Assembly (NCBI RefSeq): GCF_963924675.1
Contig: NC_089224.1
Coordinates: 67,193,464 to 67,257,463, forward strand
Direction of reading: 5' to 3'
DNA from: Phocoena phocoena
Lineage: Eukaryota > Chordata > Mammalia > Artiodactyla > Phocoenidae
DNA: 64,000 bases
The notes under the pieces are model-generated. The model saw only the letters and a list, made by a program, of their open reading frames with translations, was not told where the DNA came from and did no database searches. A program made the position numbers and the translations under genes. Below are positions 47,140 through 58,999 of the stretch, piece by piece. Position 1 is the first letter of the stretch, and every line of letters begins with the position of its first letter.

Positions 47140-47395
47140 TCACCAATGCTTTGTGGAGTGCCTGGAACACGGTTATGTGCTTAGTATTTGTCGAGTGAAT
47201 AAATGATTTCGTATTTTCTACTCTTGCCATCTCATCATTCAACTCTAGTATAGATATTTAATCTAATATGTTACTGACACTTTTTTCGAAAGGTGAGGAG
47301 TAGTATTTTCATTACCCCATCCGCAACAGAGCCTAGACTGGTGTTCTGCTCAGAATAGGTGCTCAGTATATTTGTTAAATGAAAGAATGGCTAAA
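47140..47395 (+). mobile_element. L2 LINE termini (two adjacent fragments)
   Basis: The first is ctttgtggagtgcctggaac, acggttatgtgcttagtatt and gtcgagtgaataaatg (to about 47205). The second is agcctagactggtgttctgc and aataggtgctcagtatattt followed by gttaaatgaaag (about 47330-47390). Each resembles the L2 terminus. Confidence 0.5.
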
Positions 47396-48789
47396 ACTAT
47401 CTTTTAACTTTTTAGAGCATTTAGTTATTGAATCACCTATCTCACTTTATGCCAAAGAACTAAGTAATTCCTCTAGCCTCAACTGCCCAGAAGGTCAGCT
47501 CCCATTTAGGGGCAGGCCTACTGGCCTCAGATCTTTATATCTTTGGGGACAGTTTACTCACTAGCCATCCATGAAGTACCCAACCTTCCCCAAGCAGGAA
47601 AGCTTGTCGGAGTGTGCTTTCAGCAACAATACTATGGTTCTCACCTACCATAAAATCAGGACAATTCCCTTTGGGTTCTGTTTCCTCTCCAGGTACTTTA
47701 TGGCTCCAGTCAGCGGGGAGAGCCTTGTCTTGCTCACCTCATTCAATTCTGTGACATGAATCTACTGTGTTTTAGGTATGGGTTAGAATCTGAGCCTTGC
47801 ACTGGGGCAGGGATGGACAACTGCAGGCAGTCACACCCACGCACAGAAACTGGGTGACTGAAAAGCAGTGGCCAATTTTTGAGACGGCCACAGACAGCAA
47901 AAATCTCACTTTGATGCTGCTGTGACAGGAATGTCAAGACAGATTTCCATGGGGCATTAAGTAACGAAAGGGACTGAAAATCCCTCACTGCTAATGTGAA
48001 GGAGACATATGATTTTTCATCAGGACCCTGAGCTATGGGTCCATTCTGGCCCACACTAGCCATTATGAGATGAAATCAGATGAAAATTACTCATTTCCTT
48101 CAAATCCATATTATTCAATGCCATTTTATAAAATAAAATAGCTTTGACATGATCTTTTACTTCCAGGGAAATAACAATAAATGAATCTTTCCCCAGAGCA
48201 GGCCGAAGACCCTCACTTTCTTCACCACATCTTTGCTGCACTAACACTTTTAGCACCATTCTTGCTGATGTGTCACAGTCGTTGTCAATGACTCCATCTC
48301 ACTTATCCTTTTTATCACAAGGCACACCTTGGTTCCCTCCCTCCGAGGCTATGCTGACCTGCCTTAATGACTCGATCCTCCTCCAGGCACGTAGCTCCTG
48401 TCTTGTACCCAATGACAGCCACGTCAGCCAAAATGCTCAGTCATAACCAGAGTTAAGTACTCATCTTTCAGGGCACGACAAAACTCTGTAAAATGATGCT
48501 CTGGCATGTCCCAATCTGAAATGTGAGTTTTAGTTTCTAAAAACATCATTTTATATGCAGAAACCAAGTTAACCAACTTTTACTTGGTTCATGAGAGGAA
48601 AAAGGAAAGGGTGGCCCCAAGGAGCCCAAGCCAGTAAGGAGGCATATGTGTTACCTGGGTTTGAGAGAGGAAGGGAAGAAGTGGCCAAATGAGAGGGTCC
48701 TTGAAGTGACTGGCCCTTAGCCAGTTCTACTTTTCCTGGTCATTATAGGTAGATTGTATCCGCCCAGCTGGACTGTTGCTCTTTGAAGG
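47396..48789. other. Unassigned non-coding DNA
   Basis: About 1.4 kb. Frames on both strands (for example 47743-48063 minus) show no recognisable protein. Confidence 0.45.
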
Positions 48790-48980
48790 CAGAGGTGGCA
48801 CTGTGGTGTAATGGAAAAGAGGATAGGTTCTAGAGTTCCAACAGCCCAGGTTAAAAATCCCATTTCCCCCACTTTCCAGCTGTGTGAGTCTGGGAAAATT
48901 ATTTCACTCTCTGAGACTCAGTTCCCTTATCTGTGACCCAGGGGTTAATAATAACTTCCCTTCAGATCTTCTGTAAAACA
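48790..48980 (+). mobile_element. MIR SINE
   Basis: ggcactgtggtgtaatggaa, tttccagctgtgtgagtctg, tttcactctctgagactcag and ttcccttatctgtgacccag follow the sense MIR order. Confidence 0.75.
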
Positions 48981-49560
48981 TTGTACCTAGAGTCAACAAT
49001 AATGTATTGTACACTTAAAATTTGTTAAGCGAGTAGAGCTCATATACAATGGAATATTACTCAGCCATAAAAAGTGAAACAATGCCATTTGCAGCATCAC
49101 GGATGGACCTAGAGATTGTCATACTGAGTGAAGTAAGTCAGACAGAGAAAGACAAATATATGACATCACTTATATGTGGAATCCAAAAAAAATGGTACAA
49201 ATGAACCTATTTACAACACAGAAATAGACTCACAGATGTAGAAAACAAACATGGCCAAGGGGGAAAGGGGGTGAAGGGATAAATTGGGAGATTGGGATTG
49301 AAATATACACACTAATATATACAAAACAGATAACTAATAAGGACCTATTGTTTAGCACGGACTCTACTCAATACTCTGTAATGACCTATATGGGAATAGA
49401 ATCTAAAAAAGAGTGGATATATGTATATGTATAGCTGATTCACTTTGCTGTACAGCAGAAACTAACACAACACTGTAAATCAACTATAGTCCAATAAAAA
49501 TTTATTTTAAAAAAGAGGGTATAGCTCTTGTTAAATGTTCTTACCACAATATAAAATAAA
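48981..49560 (+). mobile_element. Old L1 3' terminus split by a younger L1 3' end
   Basis: The outer piece reads gtcaacaataatgtattgta and cacttaaaatttgttaagcg, and resumes after the insertion with ttgttaaatgttcttaccac. The inner element (about 49037-49516) is a 5'-truncated L1: atacaatggaatattactca, gatggacctagagattgtca and acttatatgtggaatccaaa, ending in ccaataaaaatttattttaa. The target duplication gagtagagctc versus gggtatagctc is decayed (two mismatches). Confidence 0.7.
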
Positions 49561-50184
49561 AGCAAACAAAAACAAATCTCCGTCCAGATTTTGTGAGGCT
49601 TAAATGGAATACTGTAAAGTAAAATAACGACTGGACTTGGAACACAGAAGGTGCCCAAGAGCCTTAGTAAGTGTAGCCTATAACTATTAATTGTGCCTCC
49701 CTCAGTGTCATGCAAATACTAGGAAAACAATGCATATAGGAAATTGTTATATGGGAATTGTGACATTTTCATTATTGTTTTGCTGGTGTAGAGCATGGTG
49801 CTTGGGACCTAGGAAGCTCTCAACTAATATTTAGGCACATAAATTAGATTCATCAATTATTTTTTGTGAGACTCATGTAGGTCTCAGATACACCTTGGTA
49901 ACAGATAAATTAAAAAATAAATAGAAAAAAGTACAATTTGTACCTTTCGGCAGGACGGGGATAAGGCACAATGTTGCTGACAGAAATGGAAGTGTTTCTC
50001 AGATGAGTCCTGAAGTTCCTGCCACGTCAGACAGCAAAAACTTGGCTTTCCATAATAAGATCTTCTTTGAACAAAGTATTATACTATAAAGAATCTACTA
50101 GGATGGTGATCTTAGCCTCTACTGCTTAACTGATTGGCATTCATTCAGCATGTCTTTGAGCATCCCTACTAAGACTCTAAAACG
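49561..50184. other. Unassigned non-coding DNA
   Basis: The stretch at 49595-49690 (gaggcttaaatggaatactg, gaacacagaaggtgcccaag) may be the displaced 3' part of the MIR at 48790. The remainder is featureless. Confidence 0.35.
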
Positions 50185-50390
50185 TGTTTAAGTGCTTTGC
50201 AGTTTACAAAATGCATTACTAAATTCATTATCTCATGTCAACACTGCTGTGAGGTCGATAACATCATTCTCCTCCATTATGAAGATCAGGAAGCTGGGAA
50301 GCCATGTATCCAAAGATACACAGGTAGTCAGTTACGGAGCTGACACCCGAGCACAAGTATTCTGAGTCCCAAGCCTAGTGTCCCTCCCCC
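50185..50390 (-). mobile_element. MIR SINE, antisense
   Basis: aaattcattatctcatgtca, ccattatgaagatcaggaag and agatacacaggtagtcagtt match the complement of MIR. Confidence 0.65.
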
Positions 50391-50869
50391 ACCTGGGGGG
50401 AGCACACTGCCTCACCCACATACCTGCTCAGACTATACTACACAAAAGAAGAGAGAAAGGGAAATGGAGGATTGTTCAGTCTTACTCTGCATTCCAAATG
50501 TGCTCCGAATATTGAGGCCAATATGTTGTTTGGCTGTTTCTTTTTTACTGTCACCATGGATTACTGAAGAACACAGTTTTGGTGTTCATTTCAGTCTCAT
50601 CATTATCTAGGGGATAGGAGAGGAAAATCCATTATCATTTAATTTCATCCTCATTAGTGTTCAGGTCTGGCATGTCTTACCTGCTTCTGTACTATATCTC
50701 TTAATCAAACATATTCCTGGCATTGGAAGAACTGTATCAGAAAGAGAAGAAAAGCAGGCAGGGTGGAGGAGAAAGTTTAAAGACAGTAAATGGTTGGTTC
50801 TGTATCATGGGGGAGAGTGAAAATTTAGGGCACAACGTGGCTTCATGTTAAGGAACCATGTTTATATGT
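50391..50869. other. Unassigned non-coding DNA
   Basis: No feature recognised. Confidence 0.4.
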
Positions 50870-50980
50870 TCATGGTACATATTATTATCTCCATTTAATA
50901 CTAAAGGAATGAGATAAGTTAAGAAACTTGGCCAAGGTCACACAGCTAGTAAATGGCAGATCAAGAATTCATACTCATTA
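50870..50980 (-). mobile_element. MIR SINE fragment, antisense
   Basis: tattattatctccatttaat, aagaaacttggccaaggtca and cacagctagtaaatggcaga are the MIR core in antisense. Confidence 0.75.
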
Positions 50981-52674
50981 ATGCAAATCAAGCTAAATTA
51001 ACTATGTTGTATTTAGAACCCCTATCTATTTCTTGGATGCCCACAGGGATGAATCTCGGAATAGCAATTGGGTTTTAGGTGCTAGATCATTCTCATTAGA
51101 TGATAGCAACTTCCTGAATTGTTGTGCTGAGAAAGGATTCTGAGGTCTTGATCCAAGTCAGGAAAGAGTGCCAGTTCCATCAGTTATGTCTACAAAGGGT
51201 GTGCACGCCAGAGTGAGGCCACGAGTGCTCCATGCTTCAGGACCTTCACTCCACCTATTGACAGCAGAAAATAACTAGTGCTCATCATAATTATTTTACA
51301 GTAATTTTAACCTTATAGGTCATACTGAAGGCTTGTTTCCACCTCTATTCACTAGCTGAGCCAAAACACATATAACCTTCTAAAAACACCTACAACTCCA
51401 GGTATCTAAGAGTTTGCTGCAAATGGCCAAGGTACCATCATTTGCTTCCTTCAGCGCACAAAGCAAAACTCAGTTTCACCAGATAAAATGAACTTCCCAT
51501 AAGTTCATGTGAGGTAGTTATTTCTCTTTTTTACTGAAATGACCGTCAGAAGCTGTACTTTCATGGCAAAAACATCACACTATTACAAAAATACAATAAC
51601 AAAACAATATTTACACCTACCCAAAGTGCATCTCAGTAACTCTCTTGGCATCAGCGAGGCATCTGGAGTTTTATAACACAGAGAAAACTAACGTATCTTT
51701 TTTATAGAACCATGCTATGAAAAAGAAAAAAAACTGAGCAGAGAGAGAAGAGGGAAAGTATCTTCCAGTCTAGCAGTAAATCTTGCAATTAAACAACCTG
51801 GAAGGGAGCTCAAGATCATCTATTTCCAATCCCTGCTGAAGAAAAGTCTCTTCAAAGCTTGAGCCACACTGACCTCTGCAGATGTCTGTGCAATGCTGGG
51901 CCTTTCAAGCTAACTCTTCCTGCCTCATTATCCTCACAATATACAGTGCTGTCCACTCATTTCCTTTCGCATTCATTTAAGTACCTCTTATATCACTCCA
52001 GAGACTGTGAAGGGAAAGTGTCCCAGAAGTAAAAAGATTTATTGTTAAATACACACACACAGTTTGTGGCCCTGAGAATTTCAGGTCTTCTTTCAAGGTC
52101 ATGGTGGCAGAAGATGAGGGTCAACCTGCTGATTGTGTATGAAAACAAGATTATAAAAGAGGTGCAGATGTCACCTACAATTCCACTACCCAATTTTGAA
52201 AAATGTGTTATTTTTCAGTTCTTTTAGAGAGGTTATCTGACAATCTGAAAATATTTGAAATTTGAAATATGTAAAATTTTAATTTAAGTATCGAATCGCC
52301 TCTCAGTGACATGACCTTGGCAAAAGAAGCTCTGTTCTACTGTCTGCTCTGCCTGCACACCCTCCCCAGCCAGCAGCCCTCAGCAGATGTGAGCCAGACA
52401 AGGCTGCATGATGGCTGAGATCCCTCCAGCAGGTCCCGCATGGGCTAGAAGTACAAAAATCATTACCAAACATCACAAAACAAGAGTAAAGGATCCTCAG
52501 ACAAGGGAGTGTAAGAGCCTCCAACCAACTCAGAGTCAGAGAGAACATGTGGGAGATTCACTGAATTTTAGAGATGCAAGGGGACTTAAAATAGTAGCAT
52601 TAAGGCTTTAAATTCAGTTAGTTGGCTTAAACCCTAGCTTCGCTCATACTAGCTGTGCTAGTATGTCATGGTAG
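50981..52674. other. Unassigned non-coding DNA
   Basis: About 1.7 kb without a supported gene. It includes a perfect short inverted repeat catactagc/gctagtatg at 52645-52665 with a 3-base loop. Chance ORFs on both strands lie near 52303-52611. Confidence 0.45.
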
Positions 52675-52770
52675 CTGTTACTATCTCCACCAGCCCCTCT
52701 GCATTAGAGATGAGGAACTTGGTCAAAGAGGTGAAGTCTTGCTCAAGACAACCCAGTAAGTTGAGTGGAT
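52675..52770 (-). mobile_element. MIR SINE fragment, antisense
   Basis: agatgaggaacttggtcaaa, gaggtgaagtcttgctcaag and acaacccagtaagttgagtg match the complement of the MIR core. Confidence 0.55.
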
Positions 52771-53104
52771 GCTAAGCAAACAAAATGGTCCCCAGGAGGG
52801 CAGCAGCCTGATTTTGTTGACTGGCCAAGATGTTTCCCCATGTGCAGAGTTCTGCATCTTCAGTTATTCAGGATGCCTGATATGAAACTTTATTCCCTCT
52901 CAGAGGAGGCCACGCATGAGCAATGTTCTTTTATAGGTATGAACTCATAAAGTTCACAGAATCTGTTTATTCTGCCCTCGAGGCAGACTGAGGTAGTTGT
53001 GCAGTGAAATGAAATTTAATTCAGCTCAGCTTTTGTTTATGTTTACAGTAGCACTGCATACCACTTTTTTACTTTTGTTTTAGGCTTTATCTGAAATCAT
53101 CTGT
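52771..53104. other. Unassigned non-coding DNA
   Basis: No feature recognised. Confidence 0.4.
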
Positions 53105-53285
53105 TCTGTCCACTCATTCAAACAGGTATTGAGTATCTGTTATGAGGCTAACACTATGCTAGATCTTATGAGCACCAAATATATATATATATAAATATAT
53201 ACACACACACACATACATACATATAGTGGCATCTCCACGGTCCCTATAATAAAGGAACTTACAATTTTAACTAGTGGAGATGCTT
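53105..53285 (-). mobile_element. L2 LINE 3' end, antisense, with microsatellite
   Basis: attgagtatctgttatgagg, ctaacactatgctagatctt and, beyond the microsatellite, ggtccctataataaaggaac followed by ttacaatttt match the complement of the L2 terminus. Confidence 0.6.
53179..53226. repeat. (TA)n(CA)n(CATA)n compound microsatellite
   Basis: TA, CA and CATA runs in succession within the L2 fragment. Confidence 0.9.
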
Positions 53286-53329
53286 CAGATGTACCTTAAA
53301 GGTCTGACTGGCAGATGTGAAGAAACAGC

Positions 53330-53560
53330 ATTTGGGGCAGAAGGCAGGCTTTGGAGTCAGGTAAACCCAGCTCCATCACTGCTAGTTGTGTGACCTGGGG
53401 AAAGCCACTTAACCTCCTTGGCCCCACTTCCAGCCTATAAAATAAAGATAATAACAGTATCTTACAAATATTTCTTATAGAGTTACTGTGGTAATTTAAA
53501 AATACATATAAATCACTCCACACAATGCTTGGTAGATACTAAGCACTCGTATCTACAAAT
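53330..53560 (+). mobile_element. MIR SINE
   Basis: gcaggctttggagtcaggta, gctagttgtgtgacctgggg, aaagccacttaacctccttg and ccacacaatgcttggtagat are a well-preserved sense MIR. Confidence 0.85.
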
Positions 53561-54578
53561 GTTTGCTACATATGTAGTTTAAGTAGTGAGTTCAGAACAG
53601 ATTTGGAGATTCCAGTTCATTTGAAACACAAGTTAGGAGGTAAGGTGCTGTTTAGTTATGTTGAAGCCAGAGATTAGGTTGTGCTTAAACCATTTTGGAG
53701 GCAGTCTGCTAACTAAATATTCACTTTTTCAAGTGCTGGGTTGAAGAGAGTCACATTTTAAGAAACTTAATCGGGTAAGTGGATGGATTGGAGAGGAAAG
53801 AGAATAAAGTCAAGGAGACTAGTTATAAAAATAATAATCTTGTCAAGAATTAGTGAGAACTTAAGGTAAAGTCCGTACAACAGACATATAAAAATAACAA
53901 GGAAGCAGTCTAAGGATAATTAGACACCATTGGAAATAGAGAATAAAATGGAGGAAATTACAGGTGTCTACAAGATTTTCAAATATAGTGCTTAGAAAAG
54001 TAGAGTATTCAGGGTGAGCAACAGAATCAAGAGGGGAAAGACAAAGGGTCCAATTCCCTACTTTTCAGCAAATATTTTTAAAGTCAGGGCTTGTGAGTAG
54101 CAGGAAAACATTCAGTACACATCCTTTCTTATATCCAAGTGGACCATTTTTCCAAAAAGGCAGCTTCAGATGAATCAGAATGCAAATGCATGCATGTCCA
54201 GGCTGTATCACTTACTGCTTTGTGCTATCTGCTCTGACACCTATCATATAATCTCTAGCCTGGCTGCTTGCTCTCTTAAAGGAACGGATAATGTAGATAG
54301 AAGTCATAAGGATTCAGATCTTTATGCCAATTCCTTGAAGATAATATTACATGTGCTGAAGCCACTAGAGTTCAATGTGAGCATGTCCTTCTGAGCTTGT
54401 GAATGATTGTTGATTTTAATGAATGATTTGGTAGTAATCCAGAATAGCTTTTGTTCTTGACAGAGAGCATGAGTTGAAGGGGACCGCACCTTCCTTTTTA
54501 GTTCTTCCTAATCCGACAGCTAAGAATCCACCCTCCTTTCTATATACCCTGTATACAAATAACCCTTAGAGCTTTACT
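53561..54578. other. Unassigned non-coding DNA
   Basis: About 1 kb with no gene or confident repeat. Confidence 0.45.
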
Positions 54579-54790
54579 TCATGTATTGAGCACCTGCTGT
54601 ATGCCAGGCATTGTACAAAGCACTTTAGAACCATTATCTCCTGTTATCCCCTTAGCCTCCCTATCAGGTAATTATCATCCCCATTCTACACAGCAATAGA
54701 CTGTGACCCAGATGGGCAAAATTGCCCAACGCCACTCCAGCAGCTAGTGGCAGAGCCATGATTCATATCAAACTTAAAGATATATTAAAA
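54579..54790 (-). mobile_element. MIR SINE, antisense
   Basis: tgtattgagcacctgctgta, tgccaggcattgtacaaagc, tcatccccattctacacagc and gcagctagtggcagagccat match the complement of MIR. Confidence 0.85.
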
Positions 54791-55124
54791 TAACATGTCT
54801 GGGAGTAGAATTGGGACTAGAAAAATTGAAGAAGAATAAATTATATTCCAGTGTTTACAAAGTACTCATTAGCTGTGAAGGGAAATTAAGATACCAATTA
54901 CAGTGTGCTGCCTCTTGTTGTAATCTTTTCGTAACGTGTTGAAACGATATCTGATTTTATTAATTTTAAAACTTCAGAGAAGGATGATTATTCAACTCTA
55001 ATCTTTAGGAAACACTGCAGAGATACAGATAATTAGACACTCTTCATTGAAATGAAGATGAAGCTTGTGGTCTAGTCAGCAGGTCATACTGTGTGAATTA
55101 TTTTCTTCCAGGAGCAGTTAACAA
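54791..55124. other. Candidate conserved non-coding element
   Basis: Repeat-free stretch with motif-dense AT-rich texture (ttgtaatcttttcgtaacgt, gatttattaattttaaaac-like runs) bounded by a MIR and an LTR. Inference from appearance only. Confidence 0.2.
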
Positions 55125-55505
55125 ACATGTGTATGGGCAGAGTTGTGTCTCCCCAAATTCACACACTGAAGTCCTAACCCTCAGTATCACAGAACGTGAC
55201 TATATTTGGAGATGGGGCCTTACAGAGGTACTTAAGGTACAATGAGGTCATGAGGGAGGACGATAATCCAGTATGACTGGTGTCTTTACAAGAATAGGAA
55301 ATTTGGGCACAGACAAGCACAAAGTGAAGACACAGGGAGAACACGTACATCTGCAAGCCAAGGAGAGAGGCCTCAGAAGAAACTAACCCTGCTGACACCT
55401 TGACCTCAGAATTATAGCCTCCAGAAGAGTGAGAAAATAAATTTCTGTGTTTAAGCCACCCAGTCTGTGGTACTTTGTTACAGCAACCCTAGCAAACTAA
55501 TATAG
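55125..55505 (+). mobile_element. MaLR LTR (MST/MLT1-type)
   Basis: It matches the MaLR LTR order: gttgtgtctccccaaattca, gaagtcctaaccctcagtat, gagatggggccttacagagg, aggtcatgagggaggacgat, gaagacacagggagaacacg, agcctccagaagagtgagaa and aagccacccagtctgtggta. A solo LTR of an endogenous retrovirus-like element; no viral genes are present. Confidence 0.85.
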
Positions 55506-56154
55506 CATCCTTGGGTTCATCCACACTCCAGAACCTGACCTCCCTTGTGAGGAAAAGCTTATTAGTGCATTGACTAAGATGGACAAAACAATGACAAGGA
55601 AATGCTTTGGAGGCTTGGGAGTTTAGTGACAAAGTGTCCTATTTTAGGTTTCAACAAAATAGAGGAAGAGGATAAACGATTCAGTCTGTAGTGTTGTTTT
55701 CATTTTACTGTCTCCAGACACCCACGTAATGAGCTCATGAGACCCCTGATGCAGAACTGGATCTCCATGCCCCTCTCACTGCTCCTCCGCTGGACCAGAG
55801 GGTCCACGTCACTTTCTCCCTTTCCTCTGAAGGGCCAGAGAGCTGTCAGTCCTTCCTCTCTGAACTTTTAACTGAAAAATCTTTCATGACACTTTCTATA
55901 CCACTGAGTCTACTTCTGTACAGAGTCTAGCCTGGCCTCCCCAATTGTGTCTTCATGTTCTACTTTTGTATCTGAAGCTAGTGTCAGATAATGAAGTGCT
56001 CTAAACACACTCAAATGAACTACTACACTGATGCAGTCTCACAACTTAAATAGTTTTCTGTCTTTATGTCTTATGCTAGATCTCTAGCCTTTGATCTCAT
56101 CTTTTTGATAATTGTGCCATTTTCTTCTAACAGATCTAAAATACTAAAAGCAAT
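55506..56154. other. Unassigned non-coding DNA
   Basis: No gene or confident repeat. Confidence 0.45.
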
Positions 56155-56340
56155 AATTTCTATTTATGGAGTACCTATGATGAGCCTGGCACTTCGTATT
56201 ATTAGCTCTAATCCTCAAACCTATCCTAAAGGTTAAGTATTAACATTTCCATTTTATCGATGAGACACAAAAGACCATAAAGAGGCCATAATGGAACTTA
56301 TATCAGAACAAAGGTCGGATAGTGAAGCCCAGACATTACT
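56155..56340 (-). mobile_element. MIR SINE, antisense
   Basis: tttatggagtacctatgatg, agcctggcacttcgtattat, catttccattttatcgatga and gacacaaaagaccataaaga match the complement of MIR. Confidence 0.7.
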
Positions 56341-57734
56341 CATTGGACATGTGTTTTCTAATTGTGGTCATTCTCATGTCACTATCATAACTTTTACCAT
56401 ATCTATATACTATCTGTATTATTACCTATTGAACAGTTTTCTTTAAATAGCCTCAAATTTTTACCTTAATGTTGTCTTAAGCAGTATGCAACAGCTATAC
56501 TTTTATATAGCTCAGTGAGACAACGATACTTTTAAAATAAGCATTAAAATATATGAATATGAATATAACCTTACAACACATTTCACAAGAATATATACTA
56601 AAATAAATAAGCACACAAGTCTAGAATAAAATATGATCATCCTTGTACCACCTAAAATTATCTGTGAGTCACCAATAGTATGGGTATCATAGTCTGTGAA
56701 ATACTGTACTACAAACTGATACCACTTATGAACAAAATAACCCAGGGCATAGCCCAGTGCAAGCCTTGATGCTTTTCCAGAAGCTACTATATATATGTTT
56801 TAAGCAAGTTCTGCAGCCACCTGGCAGTAGCTTCAAATCCAGAGCTCTGACTGATGGGTACTGCAGGCTACAATATTTTTGAAGTAACGTGCTCTTTTCT
56901 CCTGCTGATTTGTCAGCTGCTCAGTCCCTCTTAATATTAATATGGGAATTAGAAAACCAACCCGGGGCCAGAGGCAGCACAGCTGCCTAGATGTAGGAGG
57001 GCTGGCCTTGCAAGGCTAACCGAGTGCACACAGTTCTCGCAGAGGTCAGCCTCCTGACCTCCTTCACAGCCTCCTGACAGGGACAGTGAAGAGATGTCAG
57101 GAATGGAGAGCAGCTGGTCCACCTGATGGATCTTGTGCCTGTTTCCAAAAATATCTCCCTCCCTGCCTGCCTCTGGAGCCTGAAGCTCTGCTGCAATAAA
57201 TACATTGCTATGACTTTTTTTTTTCAAATTTCAAGAGTCATCTATTAGGCTATAAATAACCTACAGGAGAAATAACACTGTAAGTTACTATTAACTAGTG
57301 TTATGCTACTAGCTTCTGGGTGGCAGTTAGGGACATGTGAACAGAAGGGTTGGTTGGGAGATGAAGGGTATATTAAAGGCTACTGGAAACAAAGTAGGAC
57401 TGTGTCAAAGAACACTATCTCCTTCCCTCCTCCAGGTTCCTTGACAGAATCCCTCCCTCCCCCCACTTCCTCTGATCTGGGGTTTTCCTTTGTTGTCAGG
57501 CACCCTCTTACCTGGACCAGGAGCTTCTGCAGCAGGGTCCATGCCTCCTGCATGCAAAGGTAGCAGATATGTTTAGCACAAACAAGTCTGTGTGGCCTGA
57601 CTATTTTTTAAAAATTTAATAAAATCTTAGACCACATTAACACAAAAGTAGTTTTCAGATCCAGGGAGCTAACATCCTCCCGTGTTGGACTCTAGTCAGA
57701 GCGAATGTTTCATGCTCAGTTCTGGCATCATAGT
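56341..57734. other. Unassigned non-coding DNA
   Basis: About 1.4 kb. A slightly GC-richer block at 56955-57200 has overlapping minus-strand chance ORFs. No protein family recognised. Confidence 0.45.
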
Positions 57735-58105
57735 TTAAGTATATCATCTGTGATAGTTACTTTTATGGCAACTTGGTTAGATGACAGTGCCCAGTTATTT
57801 CATCAGACACTACTTAGGCATCGCTGTGAAGGTATTTTATAGATGTGGTTACCTTTAAGCAGCTCACCGTTGATAATGTAGGTGGGTGGGCCTCATCTAA
57901 TCAAGTGAAGGCCTTCAGAGCAAAAACTGAGGTTTCCCAGGAAGAAGAGATTCTGCCTCCAGACTGCAGCATCAGCTCCTGCCTGAGCTTCCTGCTGGGG
58001 CCTGCTCTACAGATTCTGGACTTGCCAGCGCTGGCAACTGCATGGGCCAATTCCTTAAAATATATACATACTGGTTCTGCTTCTCTGAAGAACCCTGACT
58101 GATAT
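57735..58105 (+). mobile_element. Ancient LTR-like interspersed repeat
   Basis: acttttatggcaacttggtt, gacagtgcccagttatttca, aggtgggtgggcctcatcta, tctggacttgccagcgctgg, gggccaattccttaaaatat and ttctctgaagaaccctgact followed by gatata form the order of a common mammalian LTR-like repeat whose family name I cannot fix. No internal viral sequence is present. Confidence 0.6.
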
Positions 58106-58164
58106 ACCACCCAAACGGAGCATGTGTGGGGAGGGAAGCAGCCAAGACTTCAAGCAATCTGGAA

Positions 58165-58440
58165 ACCAGGAAGGTCTGGAAATGACAGTATGTGAGGAGA
58201 GGTTGAAGGCACTACAGATATTCAGTCTGGAAGAAGAAGGTCTAAGTGGGATCTGACAGCTGCCTTCATATATTTGAAGGTCCGAAATGCAGAAGAGAGA
58301 TAGCCGTGTTCTGTGTTGCCCCAGAATACAAAACTGGATCCTAAGGTTAGAAGTTACAGTGGGCAGACGGGCAATCAACAAACACAAGAACTGAACCAAT
58401 TGAACTGGATCAGCTCCCAGGGACCAGCTTTCTAAAAGGA
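58165..58440 (+). mobile_element. L3/CR1-type LINE fragment
   Basis: gacagctgccttcatatatt, tgaaggtccgaaatgcagaa, gagagatagccgtgttctgt and gttgccccagaatacaaaac follow the CR1/L3 LINE 3' ORF region. Very old, no open frame. Confidence 0.6.
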
Positions 58441-58539
58441 CTGTGATACGTGGCAGGAGATTAAAAAAGATTCTTCTTGGTTAGGTGAGAGGAGAGAGTA
58501 TGACCTGGAGGCTCCTATCCAGCTTGACAGTTCCCTGAT

Positions 58540-58775
58540 CAAAGCCACCATTTACTGAGTCCTCCCTGCGTGCCAGACACTGTGCTCAGCACTTAGATAT
58601 CTGATTTCACAACGTCATCCTCCCAACTTCTAAGGTGGGCTTAGTGCCCTCACTTTAAAGACAAGAAAAATAAGTCTCTTGGAAGCTCAGTAACTGGCCC
58701 AAAGTCATCCAGTAAGTAGATTTCAAAGTTAGGTTTCAAACCCAGGCCCACCTGACTCCCCAGACTCCCCTGGGA
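58540..58775 (-). mobile_element. MIR SINE, antisense
   Basis: accatttactgagtcctccc, tgcgtgccagacactgtgct, taactggcccaaagtcatcc and gtttcaaacccaggcccacc match a nearly complete antisense MIR. Confidence 0.85.
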
Positions 58776-58999
58776 AGCCACTGTGTAGAGGGCAACTCTC
58801 TGTGGAAACACTCTCCTTACCCTGTGATAGAAGGACTCAAAATCTTATGCATGAGGCGCAAGTCATTGTCTGTTCAATCCTTAGTACATGCACCCTAATT
58901 ATATGTTTATCTGCCTTGAGTCCAATGTAGTGAATTCATCTATGATGGGGCCATGCTTTATTTTTCAGAGCATTAAAAGTGAAAGAATTGTATTCTTTC
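58776..58999. other. Unassigned non-coding DNA
   Basis: No feature recognised. Confidence 0.4.

Noticed and set aside
55125..55505. Possible endogenous retrovirus with genes
   Set aside because: Only a solo MaLR LTR is visible; there are no gag, pol or env sequences on either side.
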